NCBI GenBank assembly: GCA_030428885.1
Contig: JAUIEJ010000013.1
Coordinates: 62,001 to 126,000 of the forward strand
Direction of reading: 5' to 3'
Length of the DNA stretch: 64,000 bases
DNA from: Gemmatimonadota bacterium
Lineage (GTDB): Bacteria > Gemmatimonadota > Gemmatimonadetes > Longimicrobiales > Gaopeijiaceae
The position numbers were made by a program, and so were the translations under genes. The number at the start of each line of letters is the position of its first letter. Within the stretch, counting starts at the first letter, position 1. The notes beneath the pieces were generated by a model, which did no database searches, was not told the DNA's origin, and saw nothing but the letters and a program-made list of their open reading frames with translations. This document shows, in pieces, positions 34,608 to 46,617 of the stretch.

Positions 34608-35961
34608 GCCGGATTCCGATGAAGAACGAAGGACCGGGTCCTCCTTCGGCGTGGGCGGCACGCCCGGAACCCGGAACCCAAAGTAGTCGCCCCCTCCCGT
34701 CCTCCACCACCGGGCGACGGCGACGGTCGTGGAGGGGAACGCCCGCTTCCTGCCACAATCGGGCCACGCTCACCTCTCCCTGGGCGAGGTGAATGCGGTC
34801 TCCCGGCGCCCACGCCCGCACGCGAAACGCCCGGGGACCGGGCTCGGCCCGGAACCGCGCCGTCCACGGCACGTCGGGCTCGTCGGCGCCCCATCGCACG
34901 GTCCAGCGTTCTCCTCCCGTCACCACCTCGTCGGTCCCCCCCGTCGTGGGATGGGTCACGTCCAGGGGCCGATCGGGGCCCCCGGACTCGTGGAGCGGCC
35001 CCTCCACCTCGAGTTCCCCGAGAGACCGCCGCAACACCACCCCCGACGGAATGCGGCACTCCCCGCCGCCGGAGGTCCCGGTGGTAAACTCCATGGCGGT
35101 CCGGGTTCCGGCGGCGTCGAGGCGCCCGCCCACGTCCCGGGCCAGGCGGCGCAGCAGGCGGGCTCTGAGCTCCGGCGGCAGGGACACCAGCGCCGGCAGA
35201 TCGACCCGGAGGCGCCCCGAATCTCGCCGGAGGAGCAGGGGCGGGAGGAGCCGGTCTTCGGCCTGAACCAGGGCCCGCTCCTCGGCGGCGGCGAGTCGGG
35301 CCGTGCGGAGGATCCCCCGGGAGGCGCCGGGCCGGAGGGATTCCAGAAGGGGCGCCACCTGGTGGCGGATCCGATTCCGGGGGCCGTGGAGGAGGGCGTT
35401 GGTGGGATCCTCCCGCCAGGCGAGCCCCACCCGGCCGGCCCACGCCCGGAGGGTCGCCCGGGACTCGGGCAGGAGCGGACGCACCCGGCCGTGGGCCCGG
35501 AGGGACATCCCCGCCAGCCCCCGGAGCCCCGTGCCCCGCACCAGGTGGTGCAGCACGGTCTCCACCTGGTCGTCGGCGTGGTGGGCGGTGGCCACGGCCT
35601 CGGCCCCCACCTCCAGGGCCACCCCCTCCAGAAAGGCCCATCGGGCGGCCCGGGCCTCTCCCTCCCCCGCCGGGGCCACGGGGGCCCGGGCTTCCCGCAG
35701 TCCCACGCCCCACGCCCGGCACACGCCCCGCACCCACGCCGCGTCGCCGGCGCTGCCCGGGCGCATGGCGTGGTCGAAATGGGCGGCCACCACCGTGCCG
35801 GGCTCCCGCCCCGCCGCGAAGCGGAGCAGGTGGAGGAGCACCATGGAGTCCCCGCCCCCCGAGCACCCCACCACCAGACGGGCCCGGGGACCGAGCCCCG
35901 CCTCGGCGAGGCGGCGGGCCACCCGGCCGCCCAGATCGCCCCCCTCCGCCCCGCCGGTCAC
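34591..35961 (-). CDS. tilS: tRNA(Ile)-lysidine synthase
   Basis: 456 residues. PP-loop SGGGDSMVLL near residue 36, HFDHAMRPGSAGDAAWV, ATAHHADDQVETVLHHLVRGTGLRGLAGM (as separate motifs) and DPTN. Converts the wobble C of the CAT-anticodon tRNA-Ile to lysidine. The GTG at 35961 overlaps the glycerophosphodiesterase stop by 4 bases. The C-terminal substrate-binding region (RAWAPGDRIHL onward) is present. Confidence 0.94.
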   Translation of the reverse strand: MTGGAEGGDLGGRVARRLAEAGLGPRARLVVGCSGGGDSMVLLHLLRFAAGREPGTVVAAHFDHAMRPGSAGDAAWVRGVCRAWGVGLREARAPVAPAGEGEARAARWAFLEGVALEVGAEAVATAHHADDQVETVLHHLVRGTGLRGLAGMSLRAHGRVRPLLPESRATLRAWAGRVGLAWREDPTNALLHGPRNRIRHQVAPLLESLRPGASRGILRTARLAAAEERALVQAEDRLLPPLLLRRDSGRLRVDLPALVSLPPELRARLLRRLARDVGGRLDAAGTRTAMEFTTGTSGGGECRIPSGVVLRRSLGELEVEGPLHESGGPDRPLDVTHPTTGGTDEVVTGGERWTVRWGADEPDVPWTARFRAEPGPRAFRVRAWAPGDRIHLAQGEVSVARLWQEAGVPLHDRRRRPVVEDGRGRLLWVPGSGRAAHAEGGPGPSFFIGIRHVDNS

Positions 35962-36815
35962 GGCGAGGCCCCGCCCCCGCCGCGCAGGCCCGGCGGCAGG
36001 GGGCGCCCGGTCTCTTCGTGGAGCACCCGGGCCAGGAGGTCGGGGCGGTCGGTCTGGATGGCGTCCACGCCCCGGGCCAGGAGGTCGCGCATCTCGCCGG
36101 GGTCGTCCACCACCCAGACGTGGACCGGGATGTTGCGGGCGTGGGCCTCGGCCAGCAGTCGGGGCGTGACCACGGGACGGCCCCGAAAGCTGCGGGGCAC
36201 CTGGAGCACGTCGCAGGGCGGTGTGTAGAGGCGCCCCGCCCCGGGGAGCCGGTGGAGGATCCAGAACGGAATCAGTTGGGAGCGGGAGGCGCCCCACGCC
36301 CCCTCGTACCCGCGCACGCTCCGCCGATTGCGCTCGAACTCCGCCGCCACCAGGACCCGGTGGGCCGCGCCGTGGCGGCGGATCGCCTCCACCAGGGGGG
36401 CTGCCACCTCGGCGCACTTGGCCTCCACGTTCAGGCGCGTGCGGGGGAACGCCTCCAGGACCTCGTCGAAGGTGGGCACCCCCACGCCCCGCCCCCGGAA
36501 CGACGGCTCTCCGTGGAGATCGGTGAAGCGGGCGCCGGCGTCCAGCTCCCGGAGGGCGGTCAGGGGGAGGTCGGCCACCCGGCCCGTGCCGTCGGTGGTG
36601 CGGTCCACGGTTTCATCGTGGATCACCATCACCACCCCGTCGGCGCTCAGCCGGACGTCCATCTCCAGCATGTCGACGCCCCACCGGTCCCGGGCGTCCA
36701 GAAACGCCGCCATGGTGTTTTCCGGCGCCAGGCGGGCCCCGCCCCGGTGCGCGGCGAAGATGGGCGCCCCCGCCAGGTACGGGTGCCCGGGCCGGACGCG
36801 GGGCAGCAAAGACAC
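35958..36815 (-). CDS. Glycerophosphodiester phosphodiesterase (second of two)
   Basis: 285 residues, GTG start. HRGG near residue 24, PENTMAAF, EMDVRLSADG, VIHDETVDRTTDGTG, and the metal/lysine block NVEAKC. Closer to UgpQ-type enzymes than the first copy (the D-E-T-V-D-R-T-T-D-G stretch is canonical). Likely cytoplasmic hydrolysis of glycerophosphodiesters. It overlaps tilS by 4 bases and starts 17 bases after the 170-residue protein. Confidence 0.93.
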   Translation of the reverse strand: MSLLPRVRPGHPYLAGAPIFAAHRGGARLAPENTMAAFLDARDRWGVDMLEMDVRLSADGVVMVIHDETVDRTTDGTGRVADLPLTALRELDAGARFTDLHGEPSFRGRGVGVPTFDEVLEAFPRTRLNVEAKCAEVAAPLVEAIRRHGAAHRVLVAAEFERNRRSVRGYEGAWGASRSQLIPFWILHRLPGAGRLYTPPCDVLQVPRSFRGRPVVTPRLLAEAHARNIPVHVWVVDDPGEMRDLLARGVDAIQTDRPDLLARVLHEETGRPLPPGLRGGGGASP

Positions 36816-36832
36816 GGGCGGCCGAGCCCCGG

Positions 36833-37345
36833 TCAGTGGGGCCGGGACGTCTCCAGCCGCTCCACGATCTCCGGGGCGAGGCCGTGATACCGGTACAACA
36901 CCAGGTCCAGCAGTCGGTCGGTGGTGTCGAACTCGGAACGAAGCTGGGCGGGATCGTCGTCGTCACCGGGCGCGGAGAGCCGTTCCTCCAGCTCCACGAT
37001 CCTCCCGGCCAGGAAGGCCAGGATGTCTTCCACCACCGCCGGCCGGGGCTCGGCCGGGGCCAGGGCGTCGGGATTCACCTCGGTGAGGAGCAGGCCCCGG
37101 ACGAACGCCAGGAGCCCCGGGAAGGTGAGCTCCGACAGCGGCGCACCGTCGGTGGCCTCCTCCTCGGTGAGGTTCTCCCACTCGAGTTCGTTCCAGTACA
37201 GGTCCTGGGCTTCTTCCAGGAGGTGCTGCCGGGCCTCTTCCGTGAGGGGACTCCGGTCGGACACCGGTTCGGCCAGGGGGCGGCCCAGCGCCCGGGTCAG
37301 GCGCTCGCGGCGACCCCGAATCAGGGTGGCGACGCGGTCTCGCAT
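36833..37345 (-). CDS. Conserved hypothetical acidic protein, 170 residues
   Basis: No family recognised. The chain is mostly helical and acidic: a basic N-terminus ([19 protein letters not shown]), then [20 protein letters not shown], a central [21 protein letters not shown] stretch, and a final part with [18 protein letters not shown]. No signal peptide or membrane helix. First gene of the minus-strand run leading through glpQ-like, tilS, hpt and ftsH; divergent from the amidohydrolase with 136 bases between. Confidence 0.75.
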   Translation of the reverse strand: MRDRVATLIRGRRERLTRALGRPLAEPVSDRSPLTEEARQHLLEEAQDLYWNELEWENLTEEEATDGAPLSELTFPGLLAFVRGLLLTEVNPDALAPAEPRPAVVEDILAFLAGRIVELEERLSAPGDDDDPAQLRSEFDTTDRLLDLVLYRYHGLAPEIVERLETSRPH

Positions 37346-37481
37346 GGGGGAACCTCGGTCGTACGGGGAGGGATGCGCCGAGGAACATGGCGCGGCCACT
37401 GTTCCATGGAAAGCCCTGGAAGCGCGGCCCCCGGACGCCCATCTTCCCCCGATCGTCCGTCCTCCAACGCCGGAGCCCGCC

Positions 37482-38753
37482 ATGCGCTCCCCCGTCGTCG
37501 CCCTCGCCGCCCTGGCCTTCGCCCTCCTGCCGGGGCTCTCGAAGGCCCAGACCGGCCCCGACCGGGTCCTCGTCCCCGACGCCGTCTTCGACGGGGAGCA
37601 ACTCCACACCGGATGGGCGGTGCGCGTCCGAGGGGACCGCATCGCCGCCGCCGGCCCCGCCGCCTCCGTGGCCGCCGGGGGCGGCGAGCGCATCGAGCTC
37701 CCCGGCACCACCCTCCTTCCCGGCCTCATCGAGGGCCACTCCCACCTCCTGCTCCACCCGTACGACGAGACGCCCTGGACAGACCAGGTGCTCCTGGAGT
37801 CGTGGGGGGAGCGGGTGGCCCGGGGGGTGGTCCACGCCCGGCGCACCCTGGAGGCCGGCGTCACCACGGCCCGGGACCTGGGCGCCGAGGGGGCCGGGTA
37901 CATGGACGTGGGGCTCAAGGCCGCCATCGACAAGGGCGTGGTGCCGGGCCCCCGCCTCATCGTGGCGGGCCCCGCCCTGGTGGCCACGGGGAGCTACAAC
38001 CCCAAGGGCGCTCCCGAGTGGTCCCTACCCAAGGGCGCCCAGGAGGCCGACGGCGTGGACGAACTCGTCCAGGCCGCCCGGGACCAGATGGGTCGGGGCG
38101 CCGACGTGGTGAAGGTCTACGCCGACTACCGGTGGGGGGCCGGGGGCGCCACCGCCCCCACCTTCACCCTGGACGAGTTGACGCGCCTGGTGGAGGTGGT
38201 GGAGTCGTCGGGACGGCGGGTGGTGGCCCACGCCTCGTCGGCCGAAGGCATGCGCCGGGCGGTGGAGGCCGGGGTCCGCACCATCGAGCACGGCGACGGG
38301 GGCACGGCCGAGGTGTTCGCCCTCATGGCCCAGCGGGGCGTGGCCCTCTGCCCCACCATCGCCGCCGGGTGGGCCATCAGCACCTACGGCGGATGGGACC
38401 CCGCCACCGATCCCGAGCCGGCCCGGGTGCGGGCGAAGCGGGAGAGCGTGGCCCGGGCCCGGGCCGCCGGGGTCGATTTCTGCTTCGGGGGCGACGTCGG
38501 CGTCTTCGACCACGGCGACAACGTCTGGGAGGCCGAGCTCATGGTGGAGATGGGGTTCACCCCCCTCGAGGCCCTCGTGGCCGCCACCTCGGGCAACGCC
38601 CGGATCCTGGAGCTCGACGACCGGGGGCGGGTGGCCGAGGGACTCCTGGCCGACCTCGTGGCGGTGGAGGGCGACCCCACCGCCGACGTGACGGCACTCC
38701 GCCGGGTGCGGTTCGTCATGAAGGGCGGCGAGACGGTGGTGCGCGACCGGTGA
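37482..38753 (+). CDS. Secreted imidazolonepropionase-like amidohydrolase
   Basis: 423 residues with signal peptide ([21 protein letters not shown]). TIM-barrel amidohydrolase: first metal site GHSHLL after LLPGLIE, VVKVYAD supplying the bridging-lysine candidate, VVAHASS and TIEHGDG as histidine ligands, and an Asp in FGGDVG. Exported members often hydrolyse cyclic or dipeptide-like amides, but the substrate is not predictable here. Upstream in-frame open sequence is antisense to the 170-residue gene. Confidence 0.92.
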   Translation: MRSPVVALAALAFALLPGLSKAQTGPDRVLVPDAVFDGEQLHTGWAVRVRGDRIAAAGPAASVAAGGGERIELPGTTLLPGLIEGHSHLLLHPYDETPWTDQVLLESWGERVARGVVHARRTLEAGVTTARDLGAEGAGYMDVGLKAAIDKGVVPGPRLIVAGPALVATGSYNPKGAPEWSLPKGAQEADGVDELVQAARDQMGRGADVVKVYADYRWGAGGATAPTFTLDELTRLVEVVESSGRRVVAHASSAEGMRRAVEAGVRTIEHGDGGTAEVFALMAQRGVALCPTIAAGWAISTYGGWDPATDPEPARVRAKRESVARARAAGVDFCFGGDVGVFDHGDNVWEAELMVEMGFTPLEALVAATSGNARILELDDRGRVAEGLLADLVAVEGDPTADVTALRRVRFVMKGGETVVRDR

Positions 38754-39385
38754 GCCCCACCCCGCCCGAAGCGCCCCGGTTCACGATCCGGCATACCACG
38801 CCGCCGAAGCCCCCCGGATCGGGGCTTCTCGCCGCCCTCGACGCCCGCATCGGCCCCACCGGGCCCGGCGGCGTCGCGGCCCGGGGCGCCCTGCTCGGGC
38901 TGCTCGCCTGGTTCACGCTTCGCCACCTGGGCGACGCCGACTTCCGGGGCATCTACGCGGGGTTGAACCTGGTGCTCCACGAGGCGGGCCACCTGGTGTT
39001 CGGGTGGTTCGGCAGCCCGTGGATCGCCGCCGCCGGGGGCACCCTCTTCCACCTGCTCTGCATCGTGGGCACGGGGGTGGCGTTCTGGCGGCAGCGCGAC
39101 GTGTTCGCGGTGGCCGTGGCCGTGTGGTGGGCCGGCACGCTCTTCATCGAGGCCGCACCCTACGCCGCCGACGCCCGGGCCCAGGAGCTGCACCTGGTCA
39201 CGGTGGGAGACGGCCCCGTGGGACACGACTGGTTCACGATCCTGGAGCCCCTGGGGCTGCTGCGGGCCGACGCCGCCGTGGGGGGCGCGTTCCGGGTGCT
39301 GGGGTTGGGACTCCTGGTGGCCGGGGTGGCCGGAGGGGCCTGGGTGGTGGCCCGCATGCGGGCGAAGGGCGCCGCCGCGGCCTGA
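38750..39385 (+). CDS. Multi-pass membrane protein with HEAGH motif
   Basis: 211 residues, GTG start overlapping the amidohydrolase stop by 4 bases. Five hydrophobic segments; the second holds HEAGH ([16 protein letters not shown]), similar to intramembrane or M50-like zinc peptidase sites, with a possible late ligand HDW near 162. Without the NPDG-type motif of S2P proteases the assignment is uncertain. Co-expression with the secreted amidohydrolase is likely. Confidence 0.75.
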   Translation: MSPTPPEAPRFTIRHTTPPKPPGSGLLAALDARIGPTGPGGVAARGALLGLLAWFTLRHLGDADFRGIYAGLNLVLHEAGHLVFGWFGSPWIAAAGGTLFHLLCIVGTGVAFWRQRDVFAVAVAVWWAGTLFIEAAPYAADARAQELHLVTVGDGPVGHDWFTILEPLGLLRADAAVGGAFRVLGLGLLVAGVAGGAWVVARMRAKGAAAA

Positions 39386-39402
39386 GGGGCCCGGAAACGA
39401 CG

Positions 39403-39438
39403 ACGGCGGCCCCGGTCGCCGTGGACCGGAGCCGCCGT
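39403..39438. terminator. Hairpin between HEAGH membrane gene and tRNA-Met
   Basis: ACGGCGGC (39403-39410) pairs with GCCGCCGT (39431-39438), and CCGGTC with GACCGG inside, one mismatch, 6-base loop. It lies 17 bases past the plus-strand stop codon and 10 bases past the minus-strand tRNA, so it can end both. The T-run is poor in each direction. Confidence 0.6.
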
Positions 39439-39448
39439 GGCCGTACCA

Positions 39449-39522
39449 TGCCGGAGGAGGGACTCGAACCCCCGACACGCGGATTATGATTCCGCTGCTC
39501 TAACCGACTGAGCTACTCCGGC
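39449..39522 (-). tRNA. tRNA-Met (anticodon CAT, elongator type)
   Basis: 74-base cloverleaf. Acceptor GCCGGAG/CTCCGGC with discriminator A; D-arm GCTCAGTCGGTTAGAGC; anticodon stem GCGGA/TCCGC, loop ATCATAA; T-arm loop GTTCGAGTC. The G1-C72 pair rules out an initiator. CAT could also be the lysidine-modified tRNA-Ile, but the arm sequences look like elongator Met. CCA not encoded. A perfect -35-like TTGACA lies upstream (39562-39557), with no good -10. Confidence 0.9.
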
Positions 39523-39601
39523 GGGAGACGGAAAAGCTCAGAATCCAACCGGCCCGTGTCAAGAGGCGCCGAACGCGTCGATCGGGTCCATCCGGACTCG
39601 C

Positions 39602-39988
39602 CTACCCGATCCCGATCGTCCAGAACAACATGCCTCCCGCGAGCGCACAGATCGGCACCCATGGGAACACCACCGATCCCCCGTCGCCCAATGGTGCCAG
39701 CAGGACCAAGGCCACCGCTCCTCCCACGAGAGCCCCGAGTTTGAAATTACCGGGTCGTGAGTCCTGAGGAAGGCTGAATGGACTGACGAGCGACCGGACG
39801 TCGGGAAGGTCGTGACCGGACGCGAACGCATCGGGCGTTCCCAAGGGTGCTCGCAAGATGTCGACCCTGGGAACGCCTGTGCGGGAAGGGATCGGGAGCC
39901 CGCCCGGCAAAGGTGCTCCTGGACCGCAGAGGAGACACACCCAGGTGGTCAGAAGCGGCCACGTCACGACCCGGTCCTCATCGTCCAA
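39602..39988 (-). CDS. Possible small membrane protein, 128 residues
   Basis: TTG start overlapping the end of the beta-barrel gene by 11 bases. The middle is Pro-rich and polar; two hydrophobic helices close the protein (KLGALVGGAVALVLLAPLG and FPWVPICALAGGMLFWTIGIG). No family recognised. It would be the third gene of the lower-GC lipoprotein operon. Weak start codon and lack of a clear ribosome site keep confidence low. Confidence 0.45.
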   Translation of the reverse strand: MDDEDRVVTWPLLTTWVCLLCGPGAPLPGGLPIPSRTGVPRVDILRAPLGTPDAFASGHDLPDVRSLVSPFSLPQDSRPGNFKLGALVGGAVALVLLAPLGDGGSVVFPWVPICALAGGMLFWTIGIG

Positions 39989-40526
39989 ACCAATAGGTAA
40001 GCATCACGCCTCCATGGACCATGGTCGCTCCGCGATCGTTGGACGAGGAATCATGGCGAAACCACTCAACATAGGGCTCCAGGCGAAACGCTGGGCTAAG
40101 GGGAACACTGCCCGTGGCCCCAAGAAGAAGTGCCACCCCGTCATCGGAAACGGACGAGTCATCCGTAAAGCCAACGGAGAAGTCTGACACCCCCACCCCT
40201 CCCCTTAAACGCACCCACTCCGTGCCAGGAATCCAAAGATGAACCACACCGCTCAACCGTCGCACTTCGTAGCTGCGTTCGTCGATCGACCGCCGGAATA
40301 GCGATCCCTCCGCCGACACCGCGGCCGCCTCAGCAAACCGTAGGCCCACCACGCCGGAACCGACAAGCCCACCCCGCCGCTCGAAACCATCCGCGTCCAG
40401 ACTGCCGACTCCGAGCCCGACCCCAGTAAACAGCCGCATCTGGGCCGCGGACTCCCTCGGCCCTACCACCGCACTCGTGACAAGCAATGCAACTGCGAAG
40501 GCGGACCTTAGAGCAGAACAGGACAT
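39978..40526 (-). CDS. Outer-membrane beta-barrel protein, 182 residues
   Basis: Signal peptide with cleavage after ESAAQ near residue 29. The mature chain has alternating hydrophobic strands (MRLFTGVGLGVGSLD, VVGLRFAEAAAVSAEGSLF, VRLRGGVGVSDFSVGF, LEPYVEWFRHDSS, VHGGVMLTYWFGR) and ends in an aromatic residue close to the C-terminus, as small porin-like barrels do. One base separates it from the lipoprotein gene stop. Lower GC than the surrounding genome. Function unknown. Confidence 0.75.
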   Translation of the reverse strand: MSCSALRSAFAVALLVTSAVVGPRESAAQMRLFTGVGLGVGSLDADGFERRGGLVGSGVVGLRFAEAAAVSAEGSLFRRSIDERSYEVRRLSGVVHLWIPGTEWVRLRGGVGVSDFSVGFTDDSSVSDDGVALLLGATGSVPLSPAFRLEPYVEWFRHDSSSNDRGATMVHGGVMLTYWFGR

Positions 40527-40527
40527 G

Positions 40528-41976
40528 TCAGAAGCCGAAGTCGTTCAGCAGGTGCTTGTAGGCGGTCGAGGTGGTACCGGTCCCCCCTTGCCACCCGGTG
40601 AAGTCCGCACTGGTTCGGTAGCATTCTAGCCAGCCTGTGCCCGACCCGCCACTCGATGCGCAGCTGGGGCCGGAGAACGTCACTGCCGGATCGATATCGA
40701 AGGGATGGGAGAGGGATCCGATGTTAACCCATTCACCCAGCATCGCGTACTGCTGCCAACCGCCACCACACGTCTCCACGAGTTGGCAGTCGCCGGTCTC
40801 TGCATAGTTCGCGTGCTTTCCCTTCGATGCGTATACCAGGGGATGTGGGGCCGTTGCCGTGGGAAAGCGGGTGATGAGATTCCACTCGGAACGGGGATCA
40901 GGAGAGCCGTAGTGGGCAGAAGTGAAGACCCTCCACGGGCGCCAGTTCGGTCCGTCTGGGCCGATCTCCACGATGATAAACTCGGAGTCTCCCGCATGCG
41001 AAAATGCTCCACCAGCATAGCCGCCGTCTTCGTAGTAAGAAAGCAGGTACATGATCGAGATGCCGGAACTCCACGGATTACTCCGTATTGCTGCGAACTT
41101 TGGCTCGCGGAGCGACCAATTCTCACCCCAAGCGAATTCAATGATGGGTTCGAAAGTCCGAGCCAAGTGCTCCTCGCAATAGTCTCGGACTCCGTCCGAA
41201 TCGAGATCGTTGAACGGCGTAGATTGGAAGGTAGCATCCGGCGCACACAGAACATCGGGCTCGATGGACCACTCGTCGCATTCCACGCACGGCCCCGGAG
41301 GGGGGTCGCAATCGGAAAGCAGGGGGCCACCGGGCTGTTGAGAGATCTCAGGAGTGCAGTCGTCACCTATCATCATGATGATGGGTACATTTGGGTCCTC
41401 AATCGTCTCGCGGTCCGGGTCCTCCAAGGGCGACCGTCCCCTCGCCTTCTGGAGGCTTCGAAAGGGCCGGAGCAGAAGCAGGTTCACCTCCGGAACGCCG
41501 GTGATCGGGATCGTCCTTTCAGTTCCAGACGGCCCATAGGCGACCATCGCAAGGGCCCTGTCCTCCGGCGCAACCGCCACGAAGACCTCTTCCTCCGGGG
41601 TCCATCGCCGCCGTTGGTACTCCGAGGGCATCAGGATCTCAAGTCCCCGCACCTCCGATAGGAACTCGGACAGATCGAGGCCCTTTGCCCGGAATCTACC
41701 CCGAAGGCCCTCGGCGATGACCCCGCGGCCATCGAACAGGCTCGAAGGGTCTGCCGCGAAGTGCTCCTGCCGGCTCGCCCTTAGCAGGTCCCGGATCGAG
41801 CGGCGGGTCGTCTCCTCCTCAAGCACTCGCGCCAACTCCTTGGCCACTTCTGAGGGGTGATCTACGACCTGCTGTGTGATGGTCGACGATGCGACCGGCC
41901 CGCTGGGGGCGACCTCCGAGCACGCCGCGAAGAGCACCGCGACCAACACATGCACCACCGACCTTATTCGTCTCAT
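40528..41976 (-). CDS. Lipoprotein with Vps62-like domain
   Basis: 482 residues; leader HVLVAVLFAAC gives lipidated Cys19. Residues 40-230 have no recognised family (a MIGDDCTPE and Cys/Pro-rich hinge near 205-240). A calcium-binding-type DLDSDGVRDYCEE leads into LARTFEPIIEFAWGE, then HAGDSEFIIVEIG, TSAHYGSP and PLVYASKGKHANY, the ordered blocks of bacterial Vps62/DUF946-type proteins. Role of that family in bacteria is not established. Lower GC and mixed third codon positions mark it as accessory. Confidence 0.8.
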   Translation of the reverse strand: MRRIRSVVHVLVAVLFAACSEVAPSGPVASSTITQQVVDHPSEVAKELARVLEEETTRRSIRDLLRASRQEHFAADPSSLFDGRGVIAEGLRGRFRAKGLDLSEFLSEVRGLEILMPSEYQRRRWTPEEEVFVAVAPEDRALAMVAYGPSGTERTIPITGVPEVNLLLLRPFRSLQKARGRSPLEDPDRETIEDPNVPIIMMIGDDCTPEISQQPGGPLLSDCDPPPGPCVECDEWSIEPDVLCAPDATFQSTPFNDLDSDGVRDYCEEHLARTFEPIIEFAWGENWSLREPKFAAIRSNPWSSGISIMYLLSYYEDGGYAGGAFSHAGDSEFIIVEIGPDGPNWRPWRVFTSAHYGSPDPRSEWNLITRFPTATAPHPLVYASKGKHANYAETGDCQLVETCGGGWQQYAMLGEWVNIGSLSHPFDIDPAVTFSGPSCASSGGSGTGWLECYRTSADFTGWQGGTGTTSTAYKHLLNDFGF

Positions 41977-42303
41977 GGCGTTCCGCCTCGTGAATTGGAG
42001 AGGGGCCGGGGGGGCACCATCAGGATAGCGGTTAGGTTGTCGACAAGCAATCCGCGCCCCACATGGCCCGCCTCGATCGAGATTGGTCGGGCATCGGCAG
42101 GCCACGAATGCCGTCCCAGCGCTCGTCGTTGCGTCACGTCGATTTCCGGGTGCATCGCGTCGCGCGCCGGAGCCGCATGTCCTGGGGGGTTCGGACAAGG
42201 CTTGCGCGGGGCGCCGAGAACCGGCACGCTCGGGAAGAAGGATCGCCCCTCGTGAACCGTAGTCCGGGGTGACCTCGTTCACGTCCGAATCGGAGTCGGT
42301 CCC
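41977..42303. other. Intergenic region upstream of lipoprotein and slipin genes
   Basis: 327 bases. I see no convincing gene; short open frames on both strands lack coding texture. The left part holds a candidate promoter for the lipoprotein (42022-42050). The rest would contain the start site for the plus-strand slipin gene, but I cannot point to a -35/-10 pair. Confidence 0.5.
42022..42050 (-). promoter_or_regulatory. Candidate promoter of the Vps62-like lipoprotein operon
   Basis: Minus strand: TTGCTT (42050-42045), 17-base spacer, TATCCT (42027-42022). Initiation would give a leader of about 40 bases before the ATG at 41976. The match is moderate. Confidence 0.4.
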
Positions 42304-43251
42304 ATGGATCTGGGTGCCATCCTCATTCCCGTCGGCGTCGTCGGCGTCGTCACGGTCCTCTCGAGCCTCCGCCTGCTCTACGAGTATCAGCGGGGCGTCG
42401 TCTTCCGCCTGGGCAAGCTGGTCCGGGCCCGGGGTCCGGGCCTCATCTTCCTCCTGCCCTTCGGCATCGAGCGCATGCGCAAGATGGACCTGCGCATCGT
42501 GGCCCTGGACATCCCGCCCCAGGACACCATCACCAAGGACAACGTGTCGGTGACGGTCAACGCGGTGGTGTACTTCCGGGTGGCCGACCCGTCGAAGGCC
42601 GTGGTGGAGATCGAGGACTACTACTTCGCCACGAGCCAGTTGGCCCAGACCACGCTCCGCTCGGTCATCGGGCAGAGCGAACTCGACGAACTCCTGGCCG
42701 ATCGGGACCGCATCAACGACGTGGTGCGGGGCATCATCGACCAGGGCACCGATCCGTGGGGCGTGGAGGTGACGAGCGTCGAGATCAAGGACATCGGCCT
42801 GCCCCAGGAGATGAAGCGGGCCATGGCCCGTCAGGCCGAGGCCGAGCGGGAGCGGCGGGCGAAGGTCATCAGCGCCGACGGTGAATACCAGGCGTCGGAA
42901 AAGCTGGCCCTTGCCGCCGACGTCATCGGCAAGCACCCCGCAGCGCTCCAGCTCCGGTTCCTGCAGACGGTGGTGGAGATCGCCGCCGAGAACAACTCCA
43001 CCACCCTGTTCCCCATCCCCATCGACATCTTCCGGCCGTTCATCGAGCGAGCGACGGGCGTCAAGGACGGCGGGTTCCCCCGGGCGGAGGGCGACGAGGC
43101 CGAGGATTCCGGCCCCCTGGCTCTCCCCGACGGTGCGTCACGGGAGCAGTTGGCCGAGGTGGCCCGGAAGGCCCTGGGGTTGAATCCGGGAAGCCGCACC
43201 GAGGCCGAGCCCGTCCCGTCCCGGGCGCCGGAGGGGCGCGACCAGGACTGA
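42304..43251 (+). CDS. SPFH-domain protein, slipin (stomatin-like)
   Basis: 315 residues. N-terminal membrane hairpin or anchor (about 4-22, [19 protein letters not shown]), then SPFH core: [66 protein letters not shown] and a coiled-coil segment [16 protein letters not shown] (given as separate motifs). Slipins scaffold membrane microdomains. The usual NfeD protease partner is not next to it. The last ~60 residues are disordered. Confidence 0.94.
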   Translation: MDLGAILIPVGVVGVVTVLSSLRLLYEYQRGVVFRLGKLVRARGPGLIFLLPFGIERMRKMDLRIVALDIPPQDTITKDNVSVTVNAVVYFRVADPSKAVVEIEDYYFATSQLAQTTLRSVIGQSELDELLADRDRINDVVRGIIDQGTDPWGVEVTSVEIKDIGLPQEMKRAMARQAEAERERRAKVISADGEYQASEKLALAADVIGKHPAALQLRFLQTVVEIAAENNSTTLFPIPIDIFRPFIERATGVKDGGFPRAEGDEAEDSGPLALPDGASREQLAEVARKALGLNPGSRTEAEPVPSRAPEGRDQD

Positions 43252-43272
43252 CCGGCGCGAGGGGGCGGAGGG

Positions 43273-46613
<3,341 letters not shown>

Positions 46614-46617
<4 letters not shown>

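Noticed and set aside
38750-39385. Site-2 protease (M50)
   Set aside because: HEAGH is present but the second S2P motif (NPDG-like) is not, so only a general HExxH membrane protein is claimed.
41973-42227. 84-codon minus-strand frame upstream of the Vps62-like gene
   Set aside because: No ribosome site, no hydrophobic or domain pattern, and it covers the candidate promoter.
39449-42300. tRNA-Met-linked genomic island with integrase
   Set aside because: Same reasons: no integrase, no att-like duplication seen, and the cargo is on the 5' side.
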